Below are positions 1-7,820 of a stretch of 13,358 bases of DNA, piece after piece. The position numbers and the translations under genes were made by a program. Within the stretch, counting starts at the first letter, position 1, and the number at the start of each line of letters is the position of its first letter. Source of the stretch: CAZADA01 sp964636945 (GTDB lineage: Bacteria; Pseudomonadota; Alphaproteobacteria; Caulobacterales; Maricaulaceae); contig CAZWVH010000074.1 in NCBI GenBank assembly GCA_964636945.1, positions 1 through 13,358 on the forward strand. Reading direction: 5' to 3'. The notes beneath the pieces are model-generated. The model did not search any database and was not told the origin of the DNA. It worked only from the letters and a program-made list of their open reading frames with translations.

Positions 1-54
1 AGCAAGCGGCTGTTAACCGCTGGGTCGCTGGTTCGAGTCCGGCCCGGGGAGCCA
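1..54 (+). tRNA. tRNA-Asn (anticodon GTT), 5' end cut off by the window edge
   Basis: The anticodon arm is clear: stem GCGG/CCGC closes the loop CTGTTAA, with anticodon GTT at 12-14, which reads Asn codons. It is followed by the variable region, a T arm with stem GCTGG/CCGGC around loop TTCGAGT, the 3' acceptor strand CCGGGGA, discriminator G and an encoded CCA at 52-54. About 20 nucleotides (5' acceptor strand and most of the D arm) lie before the window. The layout matches alphaproteobacterial tRNA-Asn genes. Its 3' half is shared with the end of the recombinase gene on the other strand, as expected if the tRNA serves as an integration site. Confidence 0.93.
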
Positions 55-669
55 TTTTTCTAAATTGACCGAAATTGAGCCATTTGCAGCGCCCTTCGCT
101 CGTTCGGCCTCCAGCGTTTCCCGCAACATTTCAAAAGGTTGATTGAGTTCGACGGTCAGCTGTCCGTACAGCAATGAGCAGTTCGACACCAGGAACTTCA
201 AGAGTTTCCGTTTTTCCGCCGGCGATTGGCGTTTCCAAAGACTCCAAGCGTCCCTCGCCAGTTCGAGCAGCCTCAAGCCGTCATCGTAGTATTCCGCGTT
301 GGCCTCGGCGAACTCTGCGATCTGCGCCTCACAAACAGCTTGCTCCTCTCGCCATTGGGCCGAAACGCGATCGAAAAATCCAACGTCGATCTGGCCATCC
401 AGCTTGTCGAGATACGCTTGCTCAATCCGTTTTTGGCACCTGTCCGATTGGGCTAGTAAGCGTTTGATGCTGGCCTCGCGAAACTGCCGCTCGTCCTCAT
501 GGCTCTGCGTTAAAGCCTGGCGCACGCACTCCAAAATCTGACAGTCGAAACGTAAGCTCTTCAGGATGCGTTCAATTTCCGCGTCGAAGACCTCTTCACC
601 TCTGCGTCGACACCACCGCCTCGGGTGGGAACGCAGCATCGCATGCAGTGCCGGGCTAGAGCGCGGCAA
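13..669 (-). pseudogene. Large serine recombinase, C-terminal remnant
   Basis: This 218-codon frame (TTG start as drawn) resembles the C-terminal third of large serine site-specific recombinases, which cut and rejoin DNA during element integration and excision. What is visible is the end of the region after the zinc ribbon (GEEVFDAEIERILKSL), then a long coiled-coil stretch (about residues 55-125), then a helical tail with the family-like segment KRKLLKFLVSNCSLLYG. The resolvase catalytic domain with its active serine and most of the zinc-ribbon domain are absent. An in-frame stop lies just upstream at 679-681. Family members are usually around 500 residues or more, so this is a truncated and probably inactive copy. 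The last 13 residues, beginning WLPGPDSNQ, and the TAA stop are encoded by the antisense of tRNA-Asn (13-54). The remnant marks one end of an integrated element, and the true 5' boundary of surviving recombinase sequence is probably near 600-670. Confidence 0.8.
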
Positions 670-812
670 ACGCCACAGTCAGGGGCCGAAAACCCTTCGA
701 GACGCCCGCGGGCTGTGTTAACAATTGCTTAACGTGAGCGTTGGGGGGGCGGGCGCCCACGCGCCCCGCGGCGCCCGGCCCCTGACGCCGAAATCAAAGG
801 GGGGCCGATCCC
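670..812. other. Junction and leader region upstream of the 1177-aa gene
   Basis: This 143-base stretch lies between the divergently transcribed recombinase remnant and the large gene. It contains an AT-rich patch (TTAACAATTGCTTAACG, 718-734) that could hold promoter elements, then a sudden switch to extremely GC-rich sequence at about 745. A purine-rich ribosome-binding stretch, AAAGGGGGG (796-804), sits eight bases before the ATG at 813. I could not match a clean -35/-10 pair. The composition change places a boundary here between recombinase-side DNA and the GC-rich block. Confidence 0.4.
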
Positions 813-3800
813 ATGCCAGCTACCGCAACCCTGTTCCGCTATGCCCGCCTGCGGCGGCCCCGCATCCAGGACCTGGGCGCCCGCGCCGCGCGCGACGGCG
901 CGCTGGCCGCCGTCGCCGGGATGGACCCCGACGAACGCGCCGCCTGGGCCGCCGCCCGGCTGGAGACGCACAAGGGCGAGGCGCTGCCCGAGCTATCGGA
1001 GGATTACCTGGCCCTCTTCCAGAGCGACCCGCTGGCGGGCGACACCCTGCCCGGCCCCGGCGACGTGCAGGCGCACCAGCGCGAACGGCTGGAGCGGCTG
1101 GCGGCATCGGACGCGCTGGACAAGGACCGCGCCACGGCGCTGGCCCATGCCCTGGCGCTGAAGATCGCGGGCGACCCCGGCGCCTGCCGCGCGGCGCGGC
1201 TGCTGCAACTTCTCGAACACCTGCCCGCGCTGGCAGATGGCGCCGCCCAGCCCGCGCGCTATGCCCCCGCGGTGCTGGACCGCTTTGCCACGGGCAAGGC
1301 GTCCGCGGAATTGTCCGAGCTTCCGGCCGAGGAAGACACCGAGCAAGACGAGAAGACCGACGATCCGGCCACGGACGGCGCCCAGCTGGCCGAGGATATC
1401 CGCCTGCTATGGCACCTGCGGCACAAGGCGCTGGCCGCCCAACGGGCCGAGGCGCTACGCCGCGAGACGCCCCCACCCGCGCGCCGACCGGCACCCGAAC
1501 TCGCCGACACCCCCGCGCAACAGGACAACCTGCCCCGCGTCGCGCCGGACCCCGCTGCCGCCGCCGCCGACCGCCGGGCCCAAGCCGAACGCCTGGACGC
1601 CCTGCGCCGCGCCAACGCAGACCGCACCCTGCGCCTGCGCGCGCTGCAGAACAAGCTTGCCGACACCAGCCTGGCCGCCGTCGCCAAGTTGCCGGTGGAA
1701 GAACTGGCCAGCGCCGCCCCCGGCCTCGATCCCGAACGCATCGCCGCGGCGCAGGCGCGTGTGTCGAGCGCCCTCACGCACATGAAACCGACCGAGACGC
1801 TCAGCTTCTGCCACGCCTACGAGGCGACCTTGGACAAGGGCGACAAGGACAAACGCCCCGTGCGCCCCGAACGCCCGCTGAACATCGGCGGCTGCTTTGC
1901 AGAGAACCCCACCATGCGCTTTGGCGACCGGATCGAGCTGATGGGTATGGCCGAGCTGATCCGCGTGGAAGAAACCTTCATGGGCTATTCCGAGGCAGAG
2001 ATCTCCTATGTCGAGAACATCCTGGCCGGAGAAATCCGCGTGCGCGAGGTGCGCAGCAGCAAGGAATTCGAGACCATCGAGGAAAACACCGAAGGCGAGA
2101 CCAGCGTCACCTCAGAAGAAACCCGCGCCACCACCGGGTCGGAACTGACTAAAGAGGTCTCCACCCAGCTTGCCACGCGCTTCAACACCGACGTCTCCGC
2201 CTCCGCCTCCGGCTCCGGCGGCGGCACCGTGGGCGTGGTCAGCTTCGAGGGCGAAGGCTCGCTCCAGGCGGGCTTCGGCCTTGGCGTCGACAGCGCCATG
2301 GCGACCAACACCGCCTCGCGCTTTTCGTCCGAGATTGTCGAGACGGCGGCCGAACAGGTGACCCGCACCATGCAGTCGCGGCGTCTCACCCGCTCTCGCA
2401 CCCTGCACGAGACGCTGAACCGGCACGAGATCAACAACACCACCGGCGACGAGCCCAAGAACCGCCGCGGCATCTACTGCTTTCTCGACCGCCATGTCTG
2501 CGTGACCGAGACGCCCTATGGCCTGCGCTGGTTCCTCAAGGCGACGGTGCCCCTGCCCGGCCGCAACCTGATGTGCGAACGGCTGGTGCGGATGAAGCTG
2601 GCGATGTCGGACGCCGAGTCGCCGCCGGCCTTCGACCTGAGCCCCGAGGACATCCACCCGTCGAACTACCTTGCCCTTGCGGGCCGCTACCGCGCCCAGG
2701 GGCTAGCGCCGCCGCCCCCGCCCCTGCGCCGCATGGGCCGCACCTACAAGACCGACAACACCAACGAGACTGACGTCGCCCCCGAGGGGCTGGAGAAGAT
2801 CGGCCAGACCCTGATGCCGGTCTTCAAGACCTACAAGCGGCACCTGGTGACCGACACGCTGACCATCCCCGATGGCTACCGGCTGGGCGATGTGCGGCTG
2901 ATGGTCAACCACGGCTCCAATGGCGTGTCGGTGCCCGTGGACCTGCCGCTGAAGGCGACGACGGCCGGGCTGATGACGCTGCCGACGGTCTATGCCTACG
3001 GCATCTTCGCCATGCCGATGGCGCTGTGGCAGGTCCTGATGCTGGCCTCGCCGCTGCTGTATCACAACACCGACAGCTCCTCTGTCACGGCGACTGTGGG
3101 GACCGAGGCGCAGGAGAGCCACTACTACTTCTTCGAGGCCGATTTCCTGGTTCAGGAGATCCTGCAGCTCTTTGGCACCTTCTCGGCCCTAGCGCCGGGC
3201 ATCATGCAGCAGATCGAGAACAGGATCGCCGCCCTGCCCCAGACGATGAACACTCAGGCAACCGAGATGGCTGCGGCGATGACCGACGCCGCCAACGAGG
3301 TGCTCGGCGCTGTTCAGACCGTTCTCACCGACATAAAGGACAAGCTCGAGGATTTCGTCGCGCAGCCGTCGCTGGACCTGCCGGGACTGGTCCAGACTTT
3401 CATCACCGCGATCACCAGTTTCACGACCAGCGTGTCGGGTATCACCACGACCATCCCCGCCACCCTGTTCGGCCCCCTCAACGACTTCATCGAGGAAGTG
3501 GTCGGCCTGATCTCCGAGGCCGCGGAAAGTGCCATGTCCGACATGATGGCGGCGCTGGTCGACGCCTCGCAGAACAACGTGCTGCTGGATTACGGCGCGG
3601 CGGCCGGCGCAACGGGAGAGGTGCCGGTGGCGCTCAACGTCATCACCAAGACCCCGGGCGTGACGGTCACCCTGGCCGCCTGCCTCGTGCGCACCGACGA
3701 GGCGCTGGACGCCTGGCGGCTGGATACCTTCGGCACGCTCTACCAGGCCTATCTGCAGCAGTTGGCCGATTACGAAAGCCGCACCTTCATCTCCGGCCCC

Positions 3801-4346
3801 CCGGTGCACGGCAAATCGCCGGGCGCCATGCGCGAGGAAGAACGCCGTAGTCTGCGCGAGATCCTGATCCACGCGCTCAACGGCGTGCACGACCAGCCTT
3901 CGCCCCCCAACACCTACACTCACGACCGGATCAACCTCTTCGAGCACGGCATCGACTGGGAGAACATAAGCTATCGCCTCTACACCTACGGGCCCAATCT
4001 GGCGGAGATCAGATACGACGACGCGGGCGTGTTCTACGGCGCCGACGCGCGGCGCCGGGCGTTCCTGACCGCGCACTGGGCCCAGGTGATGCTGCCCCTG
4101 CCCGAGGACCCAACGCTGGAAAAGGCGATGCTGGCCTATTTCGAAAGCGGCGCGACCGAGATCGGCGCGGACCTGACAACCGACGAACTGACCCAGCTCT
4201 GGGCCGACGTGATCAACGAACGCAGCAAGCTGGGCGACAAACCGCCGCCGCTGTCCACGACCGAGCTGGTGCTGCCCACCGACCACGTGGTGCTGATGCC
4301 GGACGACGAGTTTCCGAAGAACCCGAACACAGCCTGCGCGCCCTGA
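813..4346 (+). CDS. Large uncharacterised multidomain protein (1177 aa)
   Basis: Function unknown. No signal peptide is visible. Residues 1-325 are Ala/Arg/Glu-rich and helical, with a low-complexity acidic and proline-rich linker (about 165-250). Residues 325-590 are the most distinctive: an AEISYVENILAGE block (395-407), a Glu/Thr/Arg-rich stretch (408-460), a Gly/Ser/Ala-rich glide (462-492), another helix, then RRGIYCFLDRHVC (551-563). From memory, these blocks and the FEHGIDWENISYRLYTYGP segment near the C-terminus (about 1043-1061) recur together in a widespread family of large bacterial hypothetical proteins; I cannot give it a name. Residues about 726-750 are hydrophobic, and about 780-925 form long amphipathic helices, which could be membrane-inserting or coiled. 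The ATG at 813 has a purine-rich SD stretch. The stop is followed, one codon later and in the same frame, by the start of the next gene, so the two are surely cotranscribed. GC content is far above that of the genes to the right. Confidence 0.85.
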   Translation: MPATATLFRYARLRRPRIQDLGARAARDGALAAVAGMDPDERAAWAAARLETHKGEALPELSEDYLALFQSDPLAGDTLPGPGDVQAHQRERLERLAASDALDKDRATALAHALALKIAGDPGACRAARLLQLLEHLPALADGAAQPARYAPAVLDRFATGKASAELSELPAEEDTEQDEKTDDPATDGAQLAEDIRLLWHLRHKALAAQRAEALRRETPPPARRPAPELADTPAQQDNLPRVAPDPAAAAADRRAQAERLDALRRANADRTLRLRALQNKLADTSLAAVAKLPVEELASAAPGLDPERIAAAQARVSSALTHMKPTETLSFCHAYEATLDKGDKDKRPVRPERPLNIGGCFAENPTMRFGDRIELMGMAELIRVEETFMGYSEAEISYVENILAGEIRVREVRSSKEFETIEENTEGETSVTSEETRATTGSELTKEVSTQLATRFNTDVSASASGSGGGTVGVVSFEGEGSLQAGFGLGVDSAMATNTASRFSSEIVETAAEQVTRTMQSRRLTRSRTLHETLNRHEINNTTGDEPKNRRGIYCFLDRHVCVTETPYGLRWFLKATVPLPGRNLMCERLVRMKLAMSDAESPPAFDLSPEDIHPSNYLALAGRYRAQGLAPPPPPLRRMGRTYKTDNTNETDVAPEGLEKIGQTLMPVFKTYKRHLVTDTLTIPDGYRLGDVRLMVNHGSNGVSVPVDLPLKATTAGLMTLPTVYAYGIFAMPMALWQVLMLASPLLYHNTDSSSVTATVGTEAQESHYYFFEADFLVQEILQLFGTFSALAPGIMQQIENRIAALPQTMNTQATEMAAAMTDAANEVLGAVQTVLTDIKDKLEDFVAQPSLDLPGLVQTFITAITSFTTSVSGITTTIPATLFGPLNDFIEEVVGLISEAAESAMSDMMAALVDASQNNVLLDYGAAAGATGEVPVALNVITKTPGVTVTLAACLVRTDEALDAWRLDTFGTLYQAYLQQLADYESRTFISGPPVHGKSPGAMREEERRSLREILIHALNGVHDQPSPPNTYTHDRINLFEHGIDWENISYRLYTYGPNLAEIRYDDAGVFYGADARRRAFLTAHWAQVMLPLPEDPTLEKAMLAYFESGATEIGADLTTDELTQLWADVINERSKLGDKPPPLSTTELVLPTDHVVLMPDDEFPKNPNTACAP

Positions 4347-4349
4347 GGC

Positions 4350-5961
4350 ATGTTCGGGCTCACCGTCACCGAGACCGACACGGACAACGTCGCCTGGGGG
4401 TTCGAGCCATCGGGCAAGAACCCCGGCGGCGTGCTGGAGGTGACGGTCCCGGTGCGCATCGCCAAGCTGGCCTGGGCCCTGGGGGTCATGCCCATTCCCG
4501 GCGCACCGCCTCCGCCAAAGAAACTGCTGGAACCCTACAGCGCCTGGCACACCCTGACCATCCGGCTGAATATCCGCGAATCCCTGACGCCGCAGCAGCG
4601 CCGGGCACAGCTATTCCCGCCCGAGCTGAAACCGGCCGACGACTGGCCGTTCAACTACCGGGTCGAGGTGATCGACCGCGTCGCCGAGGCCGAGGACGCC
4701 AAGAAACGGGCCGCGGCAAAAAAGGACGGCAAGGCAACCNNNNNNNNNNNNNNNNNNNNNNNNNNNNNNNNNNNNNNNNNNNNNNNNNNNNNNNNNNNNN
4801 NNNNNNNNNNNNNNNNNNNNNNNNNNNNNNNNNNNNNNNGCGACCTATCATCTAGACAAGGAAACGCCCAAGGAGCTGGACCCGCTGGTGCAGGTCTTCG
4901 GCTTTCTGACCGTGGCGGTGCGGATCGACAAGGTAAGCCGCCCGGAAAGTCTGCCCGATCCGGAACTGCCGCTGGATAACCGGCTGCTCTACCCCGCCCA
5001 CCCGGTCGATCTGGCGCGCGGCGATACCGGCCGGCGCCGCGACCCGATGCTGGAGCTGCTGGGCCTTTTCCTGGTGCGCCACCGGCCCAACCGGGTGGAC
5101 ATCATGTGGACCGCGACCCGGGCCGTGCTGTCGCTGGAGCTGACCAAGCCCGGCCTGCAGAACAGTGGCATCATTTACTGGTTCAACCCGGTGCCGGCCC
5201 TGCTGCCGCCGCATGGCAGCGACGCATCGGCCCGTGGCTGGCCGATCTATGACGACCTGCTGCACGTGCATGTCAGCGGAGAGGTCACGGTCCGCTTGTC
5301 CAAGCCCGTCAGCCCCGACTTCGACACGCCCCGCAGCGGCTATCTCCACCCGGACGGCGACCGCGCGGTCACGATTCGCGACGAGGCGCGGCTGGTAAAG
5401 CAGATCGGCCCCGAGCCTGACCCGCTCCAGACCGGCGAGATCGACGACCTGGAAGAGGCGTTCTTCGTCGACCCCTGGATGTGGCCGCACGAGTTCACCG
5501 GCGCCCCGGCCCAAGCCGTGATCCACGCGCCTGGCGCCAAGGTGGGCACTACCCTGCCGGCGGATCGGGCGCCGCGATTGCTGCGTCCCCTGGCCGACAG
5601 CCGATTCTTCCGCCTGCAAACTCATGACAGCGTGGCCGCGCTGCCCGCGTTCGGCGACCGCGCGTCGATCGACGAGGCCTATGACGAAGCCGGCGACAAC
5701 GTCATGGCCTACTTGGCCGAGCCGCCCTGGAACATGCCGCTGCTGGGGCAGCTCGGGGCCGATCTGGCGCTCGCCTTCCTGTCGCCGGGCGTCAGCGATC
5801 TGGCCGACTACATCGAGCTGAACCACGCGCTGGCCACCGGCAAGGACCGCTGGGGCAACGAGGTCGCGGATTGGGAATTGGTGCTGATGGCCCTCTCCAT
5901 CGTGCCCATCGCGGGCGCCGCGCCGGCGGTGCTGCGCCGGGTGGTCAAGGCGGCGCTCTGA
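4350..5961 (+). CDS. Uncharacterised protein with pre-toxin-like C-terminus, interrupted by an assembly gap
   Basis: Function unknown. The N-terminal part (to 4739) begins MFGLTVTETDTDNVAWGF and is beta-rich, ending in a Lys/Ala-rich helix. After the N run, an open frame resumes at the first known base (4840, reading ATYHLDKETPKEL) and continues to TGA at 5959-5961. The two halves are in different registers as drawn, but they join in frame if the true gap is a multiple of three, so I treat them as one gene of about 540 residues. If it is not one gene, a GTG at 4888 could start the second part. The last 55 or so residues (SPGVSDLADY, ALATGKDRWGNE, then a hydrophobic helix with VPIAGAAP) resemble the pre-toxin TG segments that precede toxin domains in polymorphic toxins; here nothing follows, since the protein stops right after the helix. 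It is probably coupled to the preceding gene (three bases between stop and ATG) and converges on the next gene with 21 bases between them. Confidence 0.72.
4740..4839. other. Assembly gap (100 N)
   Basis: Exactly 100 N lie within the second gene of the GC-rich module. A round 100 is usually a placeholder for unknown length. The reading frames on the two sides agree if the true length is a multiple of three, which 100 is not. Confidence 0.99.
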
Positions 5962-5982
5962 CCCCGGACCGCGCCTGGTGGC

Positions 5983-7677
5983 TCAGGGGCGGCGCATCCC
6001 GGTCAGAAACAGCAAGAAGTACATGGTGTCCGATATCGCCTCGTAGCGCGCGTCCATCTGCCGGATGCGCAGCCCGTGCTGCGCCCCCTGCTGCGTCTTG
6101 CCGACGAACAGGTCCTTCTTGCGCGCATTGAAATTCTTCAGGCTGCGCTGGTCGCGCAGCTTCGCCATCTCTCGCATCACCGCCTGACGGTCGACGCCGG
6201 GGCTGGCCAGCTTGTCCTCCAGCTTGTCAATCTTTTTCATCAGTTTCTCGTTCTCACTGAACTGCAGCGTCTCGACCACGTTGCCATCGGCATCCTTGAT
6301 CGGCTTGCCCTTGCGCGTGCGCGCCACCACCTCCGCGCCAGACAGCGATGCCGCCTCTTTCAGACTCAGCAGCCGGTGGCTGCCGTCCTCGGCCACCTCG
6401 ATGATGTTCGACACCTGCATCGAGGTCATGCTCAGGATATCCTCCTGACCCTTGCCGTACTGCTCGATCCCGTCCTCGACCCCGGTCCGCGAGACCTTGA
6501 CCTCGTTCACCCGGCGGGCGTCCACGCCCTTGTTGGCCTTGTCAAACAGCACCGTGGCGCCGTCGGTGTATTCCTGCCGCGTGCGTGTCTCGACCGTAGC
6601 CGGCACGCTTTTCTCGGCGTCGCGCACCAGCGGGCCATCGACATGATCGTCCAGGAGCTCGGGCAGGCGGTCCAGAAGCTTGGCGTCGGTCTCGGACAAC
6701 GACATGCGCTGGCTGTTTAGCCGGATGTCGGACATCACATAGACCGGGCCCTTGGCCTCCTTGGCCAGGGCGCGGGCGTCGGCCAGCCGGGACTTCATGC
6801 TCAGCACCTCGCCGGCCATGCCCTGCAGCCCGTTCAGATCGGCGATTTTCAGCTCCTTGCCGTTGCCGAACTTGTTGCTCATCTTCTCGGGCAGCGGGGT
6901 CTTGCCGCGCACATGGTCCAGGATCTCGCGCTCGATCCGCGCCCGCTCGCCCTTGGGGATCAGGTGCATGGACTTGCCGAACAGCAGCTGAAAGAAGGTC
7001 TCCTCCCCGACCTCGTCCAGCACCTCTTCCAGCTGGCGCAGCACCGCCAGCCGCTCGGCATGGGTCGAACTCAGTCTGCGCGCCCCGGCACGCAGCGCGG
7101 CGTCCGAGCGGGCGGCGATGCGCCGCGCCAGCGCCAACCCGTCATCCAGCAGCGGCTTGGCCAGGCGGCGCACCTCGTCGTTGCGGGCAAGGTCGAGGAA
7201 TTCCTCGAAATTCTGCGCCTTGCCGCCGCCCGTTAGGTGCTGGCGGTAGCGCTGCAGCAGCACTGGCGACAGCATCAGCGCCGCCGGCCCGTGATCCGCC
7301 GTGACCTGGCGCATCGCGTCGTCGGTCCAGCCGCCCGAGCCCTTGATCACCTTGTCGGTGATCGTGTTGTAAAGCGCGCGCGCCGCCTGGTTGCGTACGG
7401 CAAGGTCGGCGTCGTCCATCCGCTTCAGCAGTTTGGCGACGTCGCTGTTGTTCTTGGCGCCGCCTGTCATCGCCTCGGCCATAACGCGGAACTCGCGCAG
7501 CATCTGGTCGGGCAAATCCGCCAGCCGGTCCAGGTTGGTGGCCCCGCGCAGGCCGCTGGCGGCATCCTCGGCCAGCCCGGCCTTTCTCAGCGCCTCGTTC
7601 TGCGCGTTGATTGTCGCGGTACCGGCCTTCACGACCTTGTTCATCCGCCCCGTCCCCGTTTGTGGCCCGGGCAGCAT
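5983..7677 (-). CDS. Uncharacterised protein with possible PD-(D/E)XK nuclease core (564 aa)
   Basis: Not recognised as a named family. The N-terminal half (to about 265) is all-helical and charged, and no signal peptide is visible. Residues about 285-410 contain an arrangement typical of PD-(D/E)XK nuclease folds: a Glu in a helix (GMAGEVLSM, E290), an Asp before a short strand (YTDGATVLFD, D372 or D379), a Glu-x-Lys strand (RVNEVKVSR, E392 and K394) and a following helix with Gln (GIEQYGKGQ, Q406). This is motif reading only. Residues about 475-520 look like a coiled coil, and the end is a hydrophobic tail (FLLFLTGMRRP). ATG at 7677 is the first start after an upstream stop (7705-7707); ATG at 7644 (MNKVVKAG) is an alternative and has a G-rich stretch before it. 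The gene converges on the pre-toxin-like gene and shares its high GC. It could be a DNA-acting effector, a restriction-type enzyme or an unrelated protein. Confidence 0.75.
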   Translation of the reverse strand: MLPGPQTGTGRMNKVVKAGTATINAQNEALRKAGLAEDAASGLRGATNLDRLADLPDQMLREFRVMAEAMTGGAKNNSDVAKLLKRMDDADLAVRNQAARALYNTITDKVIKGSGGWTDDAMRQVTADHGPAALMLSPVLLQRYRQHLTGGGKAQNFEEFLDLARNDEVRRLAKPLLDDGLALARRIAARSDAALRAGARRLSSTHAERLAVLRQLEEVLDEVGEETFFQLLFGKSMHLIPKGERARIEREILDHVRGKTPLPEKMSNKFGNGKELKIADLNGLQGMAGEVLSMKSRLADARALAKEAKGPVYVMSDIRLNSQRMSLSETDAKLLDRLPELLDDHVDGPLVRDAEKSVPATVETRTRQEYTDGATVLFDKANKGVDARRVNEVKVSRTGVEDGIEQYGKGQEDILSMTSMQVSNIIEVAEDGSHRLLSLKEAASLSGAEVVARTRKGKPIKDADGNVVETLQFSENEKLMKKIDKLEDKLASPGVDRQAVMREMAKLRDQRSLKNFNARKKDLFVGKTQQGAQHGLRIRQMDARYEAISDTMYFLLFLTGMRRP

Positions 7678-7820
7678 AGCGCGCCCCGGCCCTGGGGACG
7701 AGCGTCATGGTCCGCACCCCGGAAAGTGGTCCGGTCTTTGAGTTAGCCCCGGCTCCAAGTCGAAAGTGAACCGACCAGTCTCAGTGTGCGTAACAAAGAA
7801 ACTCAACCAAAAGAGATAGT
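7678..7820. other. Divergent intergenic region holding the right-hand composition break
   Basis: These 143 bases separate the minus-strand 564-aa gene from the plus-strand psiE-like gene and must hold promoters for both, but I see no convincing -35/-10 pair. GC drops sharply across about 7720-7790. Two imperfect direct copies of a 16-base unit lie at 7721-7736 (GGAAAGTGGTCCGGTC) and 7761-7776 (CGAAAGTGAACCGACC), matching at 11 of 16 bases and offset by 40. They may be a worn mobile-element end or chance. Confidence 0.4.

Noticed and set aside
725..2152. Plus-strand frame of 475 codons overlapping the start of the large gene
   Set aside because: Arg/Pro/Gly-rich translation typical of a shifted frame in GC-rich coding sequence. 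The frame from 813 continues three times further and has conserved blocks.
3189..4550. Long minus-strand open frame (453 codons) antisense to the large gene
   Set aside because: It is opposite a gene with coherent domains, its composition is the mirror of GC-rich coding DNA (His/Arg/Gly/Val-rich), and no family is recognisable.
6076..6720. Plus-strand open frame (214 codons) over the nuclease-like gene
   Set aside because: Leu/His/Arg/Ala-rich shadow of the minus-strand gene, with no start signal or recognisable motif.
7690..7780. Second copy of the tRNA-Asn 3' end as the other attachment site
   Set aside because: Compared by eye with the tRNA 3' half on both strands; no convincing match here or elsewhere in the window.
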